DNA of 64,000 nt from NCBI GenBank assembly GCA_027923505.1, contig BROI01000017.1, positions 62,001-126,000 of the forward strand, in the 5' to 3' direction. This DNA is from Mayamaea pseudoterrestris. Lineage: Eukaryota > Bacillariophyta > Bacillariophyceae > Sellaphorales > Sellaphoraceae. A program made the position numbers and the translations under genes. Below, piece after piece: positions 30,746 to 41,013 of the stretch. Every line of letters begins with the position of its first letter. Position 1 is the stretch's first letter. The notes under the pieces were generated by a model. The model saw nothing but the letters and a program-made list of their open reading frames with translations, was not told the origin of the DNA and did not search any database.

Positions 30746-31131
30746 AGCATGTTTGCTCCCGACCTTGCATGATTGAACTGACGACAACGAAACACAACAA
30801 CAATAATAATAATACTAATCACAACCCCTGCGGCGTAGAAGAACCAAGATGACATTAATCTCTTGATGCTTTTACCCCGCTAAAGTCGCATGCGGTTGCT
30901 TGGACTTTCCGCCAAGGACCCGCTCTGACGATGCTTATTGGCCTCTTGTTCCCTACAAACTTTGATGTAGCGACCAAGACTTGCTAAATAATGATGCTGG
31001 GTTAATTAAATCTTGTACTCTATGTATTTGGTACTTGTAGTGACCATGGTGCGTCGTTCGAGTGAGTGTTGCATGGCAACGCATTCGATCACGTGCAGCG
31101 TGCGCCAGTTTGGCGGTCGTGCATAATCATA
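30746..31131. other. Region downstream of importin alpha
   Basis: 386 bp with an A/T-rich 3' UTR-like start and no conserved frame. From 31132 the dispersed promoter-type repeat (copy 2) begins, so this stretch probably spans the importin alpha 3' end and the beginning of the next regulatory region. Confidence 0.45.
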
Positions 31132-31255
31132 CACTATCGACCAAAGAGTACGACCAATAACTTTAATTTTCAACACACTGTCGACCAAAGAGCACTGCCA
31201 CAGTCATTTAAAGAGTAGTCCAAAAACTTTGAAAATAGGCCCAACTGGATCCATT

Positions 31256-31450
31256 TGTTGTGAATACGCACTCGCCATGACTCATTAATATCCCATTCTG
31301 TCCACCATCCATTCCATCGCTTCGCTCTCAGCCACTCGATTAGCAAGAGTCTCCTGGCGCTTACCGCCATGAGCTCATAATGTAACAATTCAACGTTATT
31401 GAACTAGTTTGCTTCGAGTGTCTGCTGTAGTACCTTGCGGCCCTTCAACA
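31256..31450 (+). repeat. 5' LTR of the Copia element
   Basis: 195 bp, same length and apparently the same sequence as the 3' copy at 36762-36956. Ends TGTTG and CAACA. It contains TGACTCATTAA, an AP-1-like core, near its start. Confidence 0.95.
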
Positions 31451-34400
31451 GAATTGTTACATCTCACCCACCCGCTACCATTGCTCCTCACAGAATCCTC
31501 CAGCTCCTCCGTACCCTTCTCCGCCGCCTCTTCCGTGCCTCCCATCCCAAGATGAACATCACGCTCCCTACGCTCGATCCTTTGACCATCATCGAAGGCA
31601 AGCCTACTTACTCTACCCTTACTATCGCCTCTGCTCAACTCCGCGCCAACGCTCGCAAGATTCCTGCCCGTTCTGATGACAACGGCCATGATTTTCTGTG
31701 CATGACGGACGCCGAGATCCTCGAACGCTTCCCTGATCCAGCCGCTCCCTTTGACCGCCCAACTCGCCCCGAGGAGCTCGGTCTTCAAGTCGCTGGCCTT
31801 ACCCAAAACCAACTGACTGAGCGCAATCGCATTCACAAAGAAAAATCCGACGATTTCAAGCTCATGCTAGTTGCCGACACTGCTCTCAAGACTTGCCTCC
31901 TTGCTGCTCTCAACGAAGACTACTATTCCGTCCTCAGAAACCGTCGTACCATCTACGCCAATCTCACCACGCTGCAGATCCTCACGCATCTCACCACCGC
32001 CTACGGACGCGTTTCCAACCAGGAACGCAAAGACAACGTTCTTCGTCTCCTCACGCCGTGGGATCCCAACGATCCCATCGAGCGCATTTGGAGTCGCATC
32101 ACCGACATCAACGACTTTGCCGAAGATGCCGGCACGCCCATTCCACCGGAACAACAGATCCACGACACGCTCCTCGTCCTCAACAACAGTGGCGTGTTTG
32201 CCGCCGATCTCGCCGCCTACGACCGCGATGTCGACGAGGTGGACCGCACCATGGAGAATCTTCAGGCCCGTTTCAACAAGGCCAACGACAAGCGCTTGGA
32301 GCACCGCACGGCTGGCCAAGCTGGCTATCAGGATCATGCCAACCTCGCGCAAACCGCCGAGTTAACTCGCCTCCGTCGCCAGTTGCAGCAGGCGATGGCC
32401 GCCATTCGCGATGGGACGCCCGCACCTACTCGTGTCACCCCTGCGACACCCACCACGCCTGCTCCAGCTATCACGCCTACGCCAGCGGCAGCGCCCACCG
32501 CTTCACCACGCGCCCGTCACTATTGCCACACTCATGGCTTTGGTCTCAACTACCGCCACACTAGCGCTACTTGCCAAAACCCTGGTCCAAATCATGTCAG
32601 CACGGCGACCGCTGACAATACCATGGGTGGCACCCTTACCGAGATGAGTCCTCGCAATCCCGCCAACCCTCGCAGCTGAGATGGAGGGACGCCAGTGATT
32701 GATAACACCTATAGCACCATGTCTCATGCTTATAGTACTTGTTTTTCGTTATCCTCTATCACTGGTCCTCCCGCCAATCCTACTTTTACCCTCATAGCTG
32801 ACAGTGGCGCCTCTGCCCACTTTGTCACCGTTAGCGCTCCCATCTTAAACAAGATTGCTACGACACACCCACTTGCAATTCAAACTCCCAACGGCACCCT
32901 CATGCATTCAACTCATGAGGCAACGCTCAACATTCCCGGTCTTCCCGAGTCGGCCACTAAAGCTCATATTGTCCCTGCTTTATCTACTCACTCCCTCCTT
33001 TCCCTCGGCACACTTTGTGATGCAGGCTGCCTCGTCTCCCTTGACAAGGAGCGAGTCCTCGTGCATTATAAAGAAGCGCTCGTCCTGAGTGGCGCTCGGT
33101 GTCCGGCCACTGGACTCTGGCAAATGGAGCTCCCTGCGCCATTGCCACAGAGCGCGCTTACTACCATTGGCGATCCCAAGTTGCCTGAGCTCATCACATT
33201 CTATCATGCCGCCCTTGGCTCGCCCAGTCTCCGCACCCTTGAGACTGCGCTCACTAAAGGGTTGCTACCCCACTTCCCTGGCCTAACAGCCAGCAACCTA
33301 CGCAAGCATCCGCCCGTCTCCTTTGCCATGCATAAAGGCCACATGAAAGCCCTACGCCAAGGCCTCCGTTCCACCAAGACACCAACTACAACAACAAACG
33401 CAGACGATGACGACGACGGCGACGTTTTCTTTCCTCTACAAGAAGGAACCGTTGCGACGCGCCACCACTGCTACGCCTCCTTTTTCAAGCCTACTGGTCA
33501 AATTTATACTGATCAAACTGGCAAAGTGTTTAATCCCTCGCTCAACGGGAATCAATACATCATGGTTCTATATGATTACGACAGCAATTATATCTGGCTC
33601 GAACCATTCAAAACTCGCAACGCCACCTGCATTCTCGAGGCCTACAAATCCCTTCTTAAACGCCTCACTCGCGCTGGTCTCCAACCCCAGCTCCAGCGTC
33701 TTGATAACGAATGCTCCCAGCTTTTAAAAGACTACATGCACGACCAAAAGATTGATTTCCAGCTGGTCGGTCATGGATTGCACCGCCGCAACCTCGCGGA
33801 ACGAGCCATTGGCACGTTTGAAAACCATTTTGTTGCTATCCTCTGCGGCATTGACAAAGCTTTTCCTCTCCATTTGTGGGATAAACTCATTCCCCAGACT
33901 GAAATCACACTCAATATGTGCCGCGGCTCTCGCATCAATCCCAAGCTGTCTGCCTACACGCTAGTGCATGGACTCTTCGACCTCAACCGCACGCCTCTGG
34001 CCCCTATCGGCATCCGTGTCCTTGCTCATGTTCCTACTGAAGACCGTGGATCCTTTGAGCCTCGCGCACTTGATGGTTGGTATCTCGGTCCTGCGCTTGA
34101 CTCGTACCGAGGCCATCGCGTGTGGATTTGGAAGACGAACGCCGAACGGACATGCCATCAAGTCACATGGCTGCCTCCGCCTGCCATTCCAATGCCTCTC
34201 TCTACGCCTGATTCACGCATACATGCGGCATTGGAAGACCTCAAACTCGCCATCGCCTCCACTGATCCACCGGCATCCCTCACACCGACTACCGACAGTC
34301 GCGTCCGTGCTCTTGCCGACCTCATCGCTCTCTACCAACCTCCTGCTGCCGACCCTGCGCCACTTCTGAGGGTGGACAACCCGCCAACTGTCTCTCCACC

Positions 34401-36761
34401 GCCTGGGTTTGCGCCACAAATGAGGGTGCCGACTGACAAGGCCCTCCCCTCTCCGGCGGCCCTCCCCTCTCCGGCAAGCGCACCTACTCGTGTCACCGAT
34501 ACGACACCTGCCACGCCGCTCGGTTCGCCACCAACGCCAACCCCTTCGCCAGTCCCCACGCCTGACGTGCCGCCCGCCGCACCGCCGCCCGTTGACGCGC
34601 CAACCTCGCCTGCTGTCACCTATGATGACGTCACGGGCCCACGCCGCCGCCGCCGCAAGACCAAGAAACCCGACGCCGATCCTCCCCTCCACGATGAGCC
34701 CTCCGCTCACGCTGATGGATTGCCGTCCATTTCCCCCCATCAAGCTCGCCGCAATGAACAACTCGCTCTTAAACGAGTCCGTTTTCTCCGTCCTTCCCCT
34801 TTGTCTCCTCATCCTAAACGCCCCAGCCGACTCTCCATCTTTCCTACCCAGCCAAAGCAACGTCCCATCACGGACTTCGTCCGCTCCACACCCCGGGGCA
34901 AGGCAATGACGGCGCTTCGCGAATTCAACCTTGGCGTCGCAAAATGGACTGACATTGAAACAACTTGCAACCGACTCGGCTTCGCCTACCTTGGCAGCGC
35001 CATCAATCCCGATACTGGCCGTGTGGCTGAAATTCGCGAACTGCTCGAATGCAGCGAAGGCAACGAGTGGGAAGCCTCCATGATTGATGAACTTGCGCGC
35101 CTCAGCCAAGGCTACAACGACATCAAAGGCACCGATACGCTACGCTTCATCCACTATCGCGACGTACCCGACGACAAGATCCCTACGTATGCCCGCATCG
35201 TCTCCGCCTGGCGCCCCGAGAAGGAGAATCCTCGGCGTGTCCGCATCACCGTCGGCGGCGATCGCATCAACTATCCTGGCGCCACTGCTACTAAAGCCGC
35301 CGACTTGACCACCGTTAAAGTGCTCCTCAACTCGGTTATCTCTACACCTGGCGCGCGATTCGCTACAATCGACATCAAGGACTTCTATCTGAACACGCCC
35401 ATGGAAACGAAGGAATACATGCGCATCTCGCTCAACCTCATTCCCGACGCCTTTCGCCTGCTCTACGATCTCGATTCCAAAGCTCACAACGGCTACATCT
35501 ACACTGAAATCTCAAAGGGCATGTACGGTCTCCCTCAAGCTGGCCGCTTGGCACATGACTTGCTCGTCAAGCGCCTCGCTGCTCATGGTTACTCGCCCGC
35601 GCCGCTCACGCCGGGTTTCTGGCGCCACAAAACGCGACCCATCTGCTTCTCGCTCGTTGTTGACGACTTTGGCATTAAATATACTGATAACGCCGATCTG
35701 GATCACCTGCTGGCCGCTCTCCAAGCCACTTACAAAGTCAGTCTGGATCTCACTGGCGCCCGCTACTGTGGCCTCACCATTGACTGGGACTACCCGCACG
35801 GCACGTGTGATATCTCCATGCCCGGCTACATTGAAAGAGCACTCGAACGTTTCCAACATCAAATGCCTGCAAAGCCCCAGCACTCGCCCCACGCCTGGCT
35901 CAAACCCGTCTACGGCGCCAAGCAACAATTTGCTCCGGCGCCCGACGACACTGCTACTGTCAATAAAGCTGACGCTACACGCGTTCAAGAGGTGATGGGC
36001 GTCCTGCTTTATTACGCGCGCGCCGTTGATTCAACACTACTCAAAGCGCTCAACGAAATTGCCTCTAAACAAGCCGCCCCAACTCACAAAACAATGCTCG
36101 CCTTCCTACAAGTCCTCGATTACTGCGCCTCAAACCCCAATGCCATTGTGCGTTTCACTGCCAGCGAAATGTGTTTGTGGCAACATAGCGACGCCTCCTA
36201 TCTCTCTGCCGCCAAAGCTCGCTCGTGCGCTGGTGGTTTCCATTTTCTAAGCAGCTGGCCCGAGTCCCCTCTTGGCCCCACTAGCAAAGCTCCACCTCAC
36301 AACGGCGCTATCAACGTACTTTGTCAAATCATGAAGGAGGTCCTCTCTAGCGCCGCCGAGGCAGAACTCGGAGCGCTCTTCCATAACGCCAAAGAAGCTT
36401 GTCCCATTCGTCATCTACTAGAAGAATTGGGGCATCCTCAACCAGCTACACCGCTACAAACTGACAACGTCACTGCCGCTGGCATTGCCAACGACACTGT
36501 TAAACAAAAACGCTCCAAAGCTATTGACATGCGATTCTACTGGCTACGCGACCGCGTCGACCAAAATCAATTCCAAATCTATTGGAGCAAGGGAGCTGGA
36601 AACCTTGCCGACTACTTTACTAAGCATCATCCTGCTTCCCACCATCAAGATATCCGCTCTGTTTACCTGCACGACGGCCTCGCCTCTCCGAATTACTTCG
36701 AACGCCTCGCTGCCGCTACAGAGCCTGTCTAACTTTCTTCTCATGGATTGTGGTGAGGGTG

Positions 36762-36956
36762 TGTTGTGAATACGCACTCGCCATGACTCATTAATATCCC
36801 ATTCTGTCCACCATCCATTCCATCGCTTCGCTCTCAGCCACTCGATTAGCAAGAGTCTCCTGGCGCTTACCGCCATGAGCTCATAATGTAACAATTCAAC
36901 GTTATTGAACTAGTTTGCTTCGAGTGTCTGCTGTAGTACCTTGCGGCCCTTCAACA
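36762..36956 (+). repeat. 3' LTR of the Copia element
   Basis: 195 bp, apparently identical to the 5' copy. It is followed directly by the CCATT target duplication and then by the second part of the interrupted host repeat. Confidence 0.95.
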
Positions 36957-37122
36957 CCATTGATATGATTGGATGAATGGTACGTCACAAATGACCTTGC
37001 CGTGACTGTTGCCGCCACCACGATTTGAGTCGCCATGGCTGCCGGCGGCTGCTATTCCGCGGCTTCCGCAGACGATGAACATTACTTATCAACAAAAGCA
37101 ACTGTCTCTTTCATGCATCGTC

Positions 37123-37918
37123 TCAGAGAAAATACGGCACTGCCTCGGAACCCGAATCACAAGCAACAAACGTTGAAGTCTTTGCTTGCACCTTGTGCTC
37201 GTCGCCTTTGCTATTCTTGCCTGACTTGACCAAGATGCAAGTCCAATACCAACATCAATAGCTCTTTGAGCATCTTGTAACGCGTCGTCACCAGTCACGA
37301 CCGTTTCAGAGGCGTCATTACCATTCAAAGTGCGCTGTCAAAAAAGGTCTCGACGTGGCTTGCCCATGACGATCGCCGCTCGATGCATGGCCATTTCCAA
37401 GCCGGTCACAAACGGTCCTGACCCAAGACTAAGCATTTGTTTGGCGTCGCGATGATACTTGGCCATGCCAATGGCAATCAATGGCCGCTCTGGATGCCGC
37501 ATGTGAATTTGAAACGTCTTGTTCATGCGCTATTAATTACATACAGTCGGAGCGAGCCCAACGACAACGGCGTCATGCGGTGGTTCGAGGGGGATTTTGG
37601 CGGCTTTACAGTCACGAGTGACTTCCGTGATCCCTCTTTAATAGATAGTTGCGAGTTGCCAAGACGCTCGTGATGAGCATATCGTCCAAGCTGTCTGCGC
37701 CGCTTTGATTGACGACTCCGAATTCTGCGAGTCGCTTCCAAATGGCTTGCGATGAGTGCGTTTAGGTATTTGTCAGGAGTGGACTTGCTAATCTGCTTCT
37801 CGATGTCTCTGATAGCTTGTGCGGCTCCGTCAATGACCGTCGTGTCAGTATAAAGCGTCCCCGACAAGGCAAGGAGGACGGCTTTGAGACTTGAATCCTT
37901 GAATGCCTGTGATGGCAT
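37123..37918 (-). pseudogene. HDHD2/LHPP-like HAD phosphatase pseudogene
   Basis: Pieces of one HAD-superfamily phosphatase follow in the right order over three frames. They are KAVLLALSGTLYTDTTVIDGA (37918 downwards), WKRLAEFGVV and LITSVLATRNYLL, IPLEPPHDAVVVGLAP, FQIHMRHPERPLIAIGMAKY with SLGSGPFVTGLEMA and VMGKP, TVVTGDDALQDAQRAIDVG, and LVKSGKNSKGDEH ending at a stop at 37123. About five or six frame changes separate them. The nucleophile Asp of the family's DxSGT motif is Ala here (LALSGTLY), and the GDDxxxD block is altered. These together exclude a sequencing slip. It lies directly downstream of the Copia insertion and head-to-head with the START gene. Confidence 0.85.
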
Positions 37919-38192
37919 GGCGCAATAGGCGCAGCTACTTAAAAGCTCTGGTAAAGGATTTCCTATTTACGCTTCTTTGGCTGTATGGTTTCTGACTGCG
38001 ACTGGAACATAAGGCTCCGCAATCCTTTAGCGCGGCAGCAGCGTCGCTTTTCCTTTTCCCATGGTGACGCAATCGAATTTCCTCACGATCGGTACCGGTC
38101 CGACTTTTTATGGTTCGCCCGGCGCGCGAGTGACATCATCGCCGCCTCAACCTCACAAATTGTTGGCACACTTCATCCATTTTTCTTCCTCT

Positions 38193-39110
38193 ATGACCAA
38201 GTTTACCATGCAGGCACGTACCGGTACGGTTTCAAGGCTATGTCTCCTGATATGGACGTCTTTACTATTACACGTACAGAGTCGCGGGATTCCTTGGTTT
38301 TCGTCGAGCGAGCCGCGGGGAGGAGCATCCGAAGCTGCTGCCTCGTGCCCCAGCAAGACGACGACTCGCCCCGAGCGCGGCTACAAACTCTCCAACCCGA
38401 TCCAACCTGACGAACTTTACAATGCCTGGAAAACCATTCAAAATGACTATTACGAAAAGGCTTTCAAGAATCCTGATTGGAAAGTTTTAAACGCCAAGAA
38501 TGGCGTCGAGGTGAGCATGCTCACGCACCCCACCGATCCGGCATGTCCCTACGTAAAAATGACGTACGACATGCCACTCTCGGTTCAAGATTGCTGGGAC
38601 TTTCTATTGCTGGACAAGTGGGACAAGAACATGCCAAAGATGGATCCCTTTTACGAAGGCGTTTCAATCCACGGCGAGTACAATGTAACAGGCACAAACA
38701 TGTTGCTTTGTCGCAAACGAACCAAGCGACTCATGGCCTTTGGCAAGCGCGACTTGGTCTTCTTGAGTGTCACGGAGGAACCGCTCGAGGATGGTACGTG
38801 GGTGTCGGGGTCGTTTTCAGTGGAAACGCCAGTGGTGCCGCGCGACAAGAGCTACACGCGGGCCTTTCAAGATTCACTTGCGTTTTACAAGCCTATTGAA
38901 AACAACAAAAAGTGCGCACTCACCATCATGTGTCGGATTGACTTGAATGACTCAAGCGAGGAGGGAGCTGGTGGCTCCGTTCCAATGTGGCTTTACGTAA
39001 AGACTATTGGACGAACCGGTGTCATGTCTGTATTGAAGATGCGGGATGCAATACTGGATGATTTAAAGGAGCGAACGAGTGCAGTGACAGGGAAGACTGT
39101 AGTTCAATAA
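38193..39110 (+). CDS. START-domain lipid-transfer protein with signal peptide
   Basis: 305 aa from the ATG at 38193. It begins with a signal-peptide-like segment (SRLCLLIWTSLLLHVQSRG), then a START domain (about 80-295). Domain landmarks are WKVLNAKNGVEVSML, VKMTYDMPLSVQDCWDFLL, DKWDKNMPKMDPF, GKRDLVFLSV and the C-terminal helix MSVLKMRDAILDDLKERT. START domains bind sterols or phospholipids in a deep pocket; the closest look is PCTP/STARD7-like. The frame is open to an ATG at 38061 in a good context, which would put 44 residues before the hydrophobic segment and make it an internal anchor. I favour 38193 because it leaves a standard signal peptide. Divergent from the HDHD2 pseudogene. Confidence 0.85.
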   Translation: MTKFTMQARTGTVSRLCLLIWTSLLLHVQSRGIPWFSSSEPRGGASEAAASCPSKTTTRPERGYKLSNPIQPDELYNAWKTIQNDYYEKAFKNPDWKVLNAKNGVEVSMLTHPTDPACPYVKMTYDMPLSVQDCWDFLLLDKWDKNMPKMDPFYEGVSIHGEYNVTGTNMLLCRKRTKRLMAFGKRDLVFLSVTEEPLEDGTWVSGSFSVETPVVPRDKSYTRAFQDSLAFYKPIENNKKCALTIMCRIDLNDSSEEGAGGSVPMWLYVKTIGRTGVMSVLKMRDAILDDLKERTSAVTGKTVVQ

Positions 39111-39540
39111 AGAATGTAGAGGGACTGGGTCAACCTTGTATTGGCTTGCTATTAGTCGTGTCATTTGCTACTGCATGCTTCCCACGGTGTTGGCTGAATA
39201 CATAGCTACTTTCTGTCTATCTCATTGTATTATGATTTTGTTGCCAAAGTTTGTTTGCAGTTCTACCTCAAACTGCGTTGCACCAATAGGTGCCCAATGA
39301 TGTGGCCTACCTGTAGAAGACAGAGAGAGTTAAGAAACATCTTTATTTATACTCCTATCCCGAAAACCGTCTCCCCACCTGTAGTGACAAGCGATAATTG
39401 ATAGATTCACAGATGTATGTGGGACATTTGTCAAGTCTAAACCCCGCGTGACTGATCAATATATTCCTTAACCTACTCATTCCCTGGACTAAAGAATAAT
39501 TGCATGTCCTGGTTGCTTTCTTTATTCTGAAATGAGTTAT

Positions 39541-40237
39541 GACAGCCACCGACTGTGGACAAGCCTGGGGACACGAAATTCTGGCGGTCCTAGAGGCAGA
39601 ACTTGGAGACTACACGGACTGGAGATGAATGCATTGCACTTTCATCTTCATGAAACAATGCCTGTCAACTGCCAGCTATCAGTTTATACCTCTCTGGCCA
39701 TTGGAGTGGGTCATCATGGCAGCCAGCTACTGTGGACAAGCCTGGGGACACAAAATTCTGGTGGTCCTACAGGCAGAACTTGGAGACAAGATGGGGTAGT
39801 GATGAATGTATTGCACTTTTGACACCTTGAAACAATGCCTGTCAACTGCCAGCTATCAATTTATACCTCTCTGGCTGCTGGAGTGGGTCATGGCAGCCAG
39901 CTACTGTGGACAAGCCTGGGACCGCAAATTCTGGCAGTCCCTGTTGCAGAACTTGGAGACTACATGGGGTAGTGATGATTGCATTGCACTTTTGACATCA
40001 TGAAACAATGCCTGTCAACTGTTAGCTATCAATTTATACCTCTCTGGCTGTTGGAGTGGGTTATGGCAGCTAGCTACTGTCGACAAGCCTGGGGCCTTAA
40101 AATACAGGCAGTCCTACTGGCATATCTTGGAGACTAGATGGGCTAGTGATGAATGCATTGCACTTTCTACATCATGAAACAATGCCTGTCAACTGCCAGC
40201 TATCAATTTATATATCTCTGGCTGTAAGAGTGGGTTC
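39541..40237. repeat. Approximately 175-bp tandem repeat, 4 copies
   Basis: The phrase CCTGTCAACTGCCAGCTATCA recurs near 39660, 39838, 40010 and 40185, giving steps of 172-178 bp. Other shared phrases are CTACTGTGGACAAGCCTGG, GAACTTGGAGAC, ATGAATGCATTGCACTTT and TTTATACCTCTCTGGC. Copies differ by scattered substitutions and small indels, so the array is older than the nearly identical blocks of the 169-bp satellite. The two families share no sequence that I can see. Confidence 0.9.
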
Positions 40238-40532
40238 AGCTGCTGTAAACAAACCCACCATTCTTACGCAAAATAGTTTCAAAGCATAGCCTGAAAGACT
40301 CCAGTAGGTAGTGGTCAACATCATATGCTAAATAGCTCCATGATTTGACTGTACAAGCATCTGCCCTCACATGCATCATTCCAGGCTACAAATGAGCTAG
40401 ACATAATTCAGGTGCACCACTCTCACCGCAAACTGCCTTAGTGCCAAGCAGCGGGTAGTGTTTAAAGGCCGCACATGAATGCACCATGGAGCTGCCAGTA
40501 GTGTCTGTGTCTACTAATACAGCCAGCTAACG

Positions 40533-40543
40533 TTTGCGCCAAA
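40533..40543 (-). promoter_or_regulatory. E2F/DP-like site upstream of PMS2
   Basis: The minus strand reads TTTGGCGCAAA, a match to the E2F consensus TTTSSCGC. It lies 471 bp before the PMS2 ATG. E2F control of mismatch-repair genes at the G1/S transition is known in animals and plants. Use of the site here is inferred from sequence only. Confidence 0.4.
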
Positions 40544-41013
40544 CGCTTGCATTCATCGCAGCGCCATTGCTTGCACCAGGCGCGCCGCGAATGTGAGTCG
40601 TTCATGAAAACGAATGCTACCGAACCCCGACTTCTCAATTATTGTGACGTCATTACTCTTTGGCGATCCTTAGTACACAAATGGGGACGTCGATCTCTTT
40701 GTTTTGAAACGCTCCAGAGTGATTGGATCTCGTGCCGCGCAGACTGCATGAACCAAGAGCCTGCCTTCCTGCTTGAGCCGAAGATGCATCTTCACCAAAC
40801 AATCTACGAGTACCTTTGCGTTGCCTTGCTTCTTAGTATACGTCAGAAAAAAGCTACTAATTGAATTCATGGAGAAGCTTTTGCTTGTTTTGTGCAAGTC
40901 TTGGCGTAAGAAAAGAGGCGCAGCATCGCATCTCCAATCTTGAAAACGGACGGACTTGACCCTCTCCTGCTGCTTGCTGACTGGATTGTCTCTTCCGTTT
41001 CGTCAAAAAAATC

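Larger units (their letters stand above)
31256..36956 (+). mobile_element. Ty1/Copia LTR retrotransposon, CoDi-like, looks whole and young
   Basis: 5.7 kb with 195-bp LTRs that look identical by eye, flanked by a CCATT 5-bp target duplication (31251-31255 and 36957-36961). LTRs begin TGTTG and end CAACA. The gag part (about 31553-32679) ends with a zinc-knuckle-like Cys/His segment of the kind seen in diatom CoDi elements. The pol part (about 32695-36732) has, in Copia order, an aspartic protease (ADSGASAHF), integrase (about 33.5-33.9 kb), a Pro-rich linker, reverse transcriptase (about 35.1-35.8 kb, with the VVDD box) and RNase H (about 36.2-36.6 kb). A purine-rich tract precedes the 3' LTR. 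Base and codon use differs clearly from the neighbours. Identical LTRs imply a very recent insertion. No obvious damage beyond the separate gag and pol frames. Confidence 0.95.
31132..36985 (+). repeat. Dispersed promoter-type repeat, copy 2, split by the Copia insertion
   Basis: The left part (31132-31255) and right part (36957-36985) align end to end with copy 1 at 23654-23824, with the Copia element and one copy of its 5-bp target duplication between them. The left part has CCAAAGAGTACGACCAATAAC, in which the AAAGAGTA and CCAATAAC boxes are conserved, then AAAGAGTAGTCC and GGCCCAACTGGA. The right part has TGATATGATTGGATGAAT. Copy 1 lacks the element, so it shows the state before insertion. 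Confidence 0.8.
39111..41013. other. Gene-free stretch before PMS2, with a tandem repeat
   Basis: 1.9 kb. It contains the 175-bp tandem repeat (39541-40237), GGCGCGCC at 40579-40586 and an E2F-like site at 40533-40543. The part from 40240 to 40500 has no recognisable content; frames near 40547-40864 lack protein features. The PMS2 promoter should occupy the last few hundred bases. Confidence 0.5.

Noticed and set aside
37035-37229. 64-codon plus-strand frame in a good Kozak context after the Copia element
   Set aside because: Its second half runs antisense to recognisable HDHD2 pseudogene sequence and the peptide has no conserved features.
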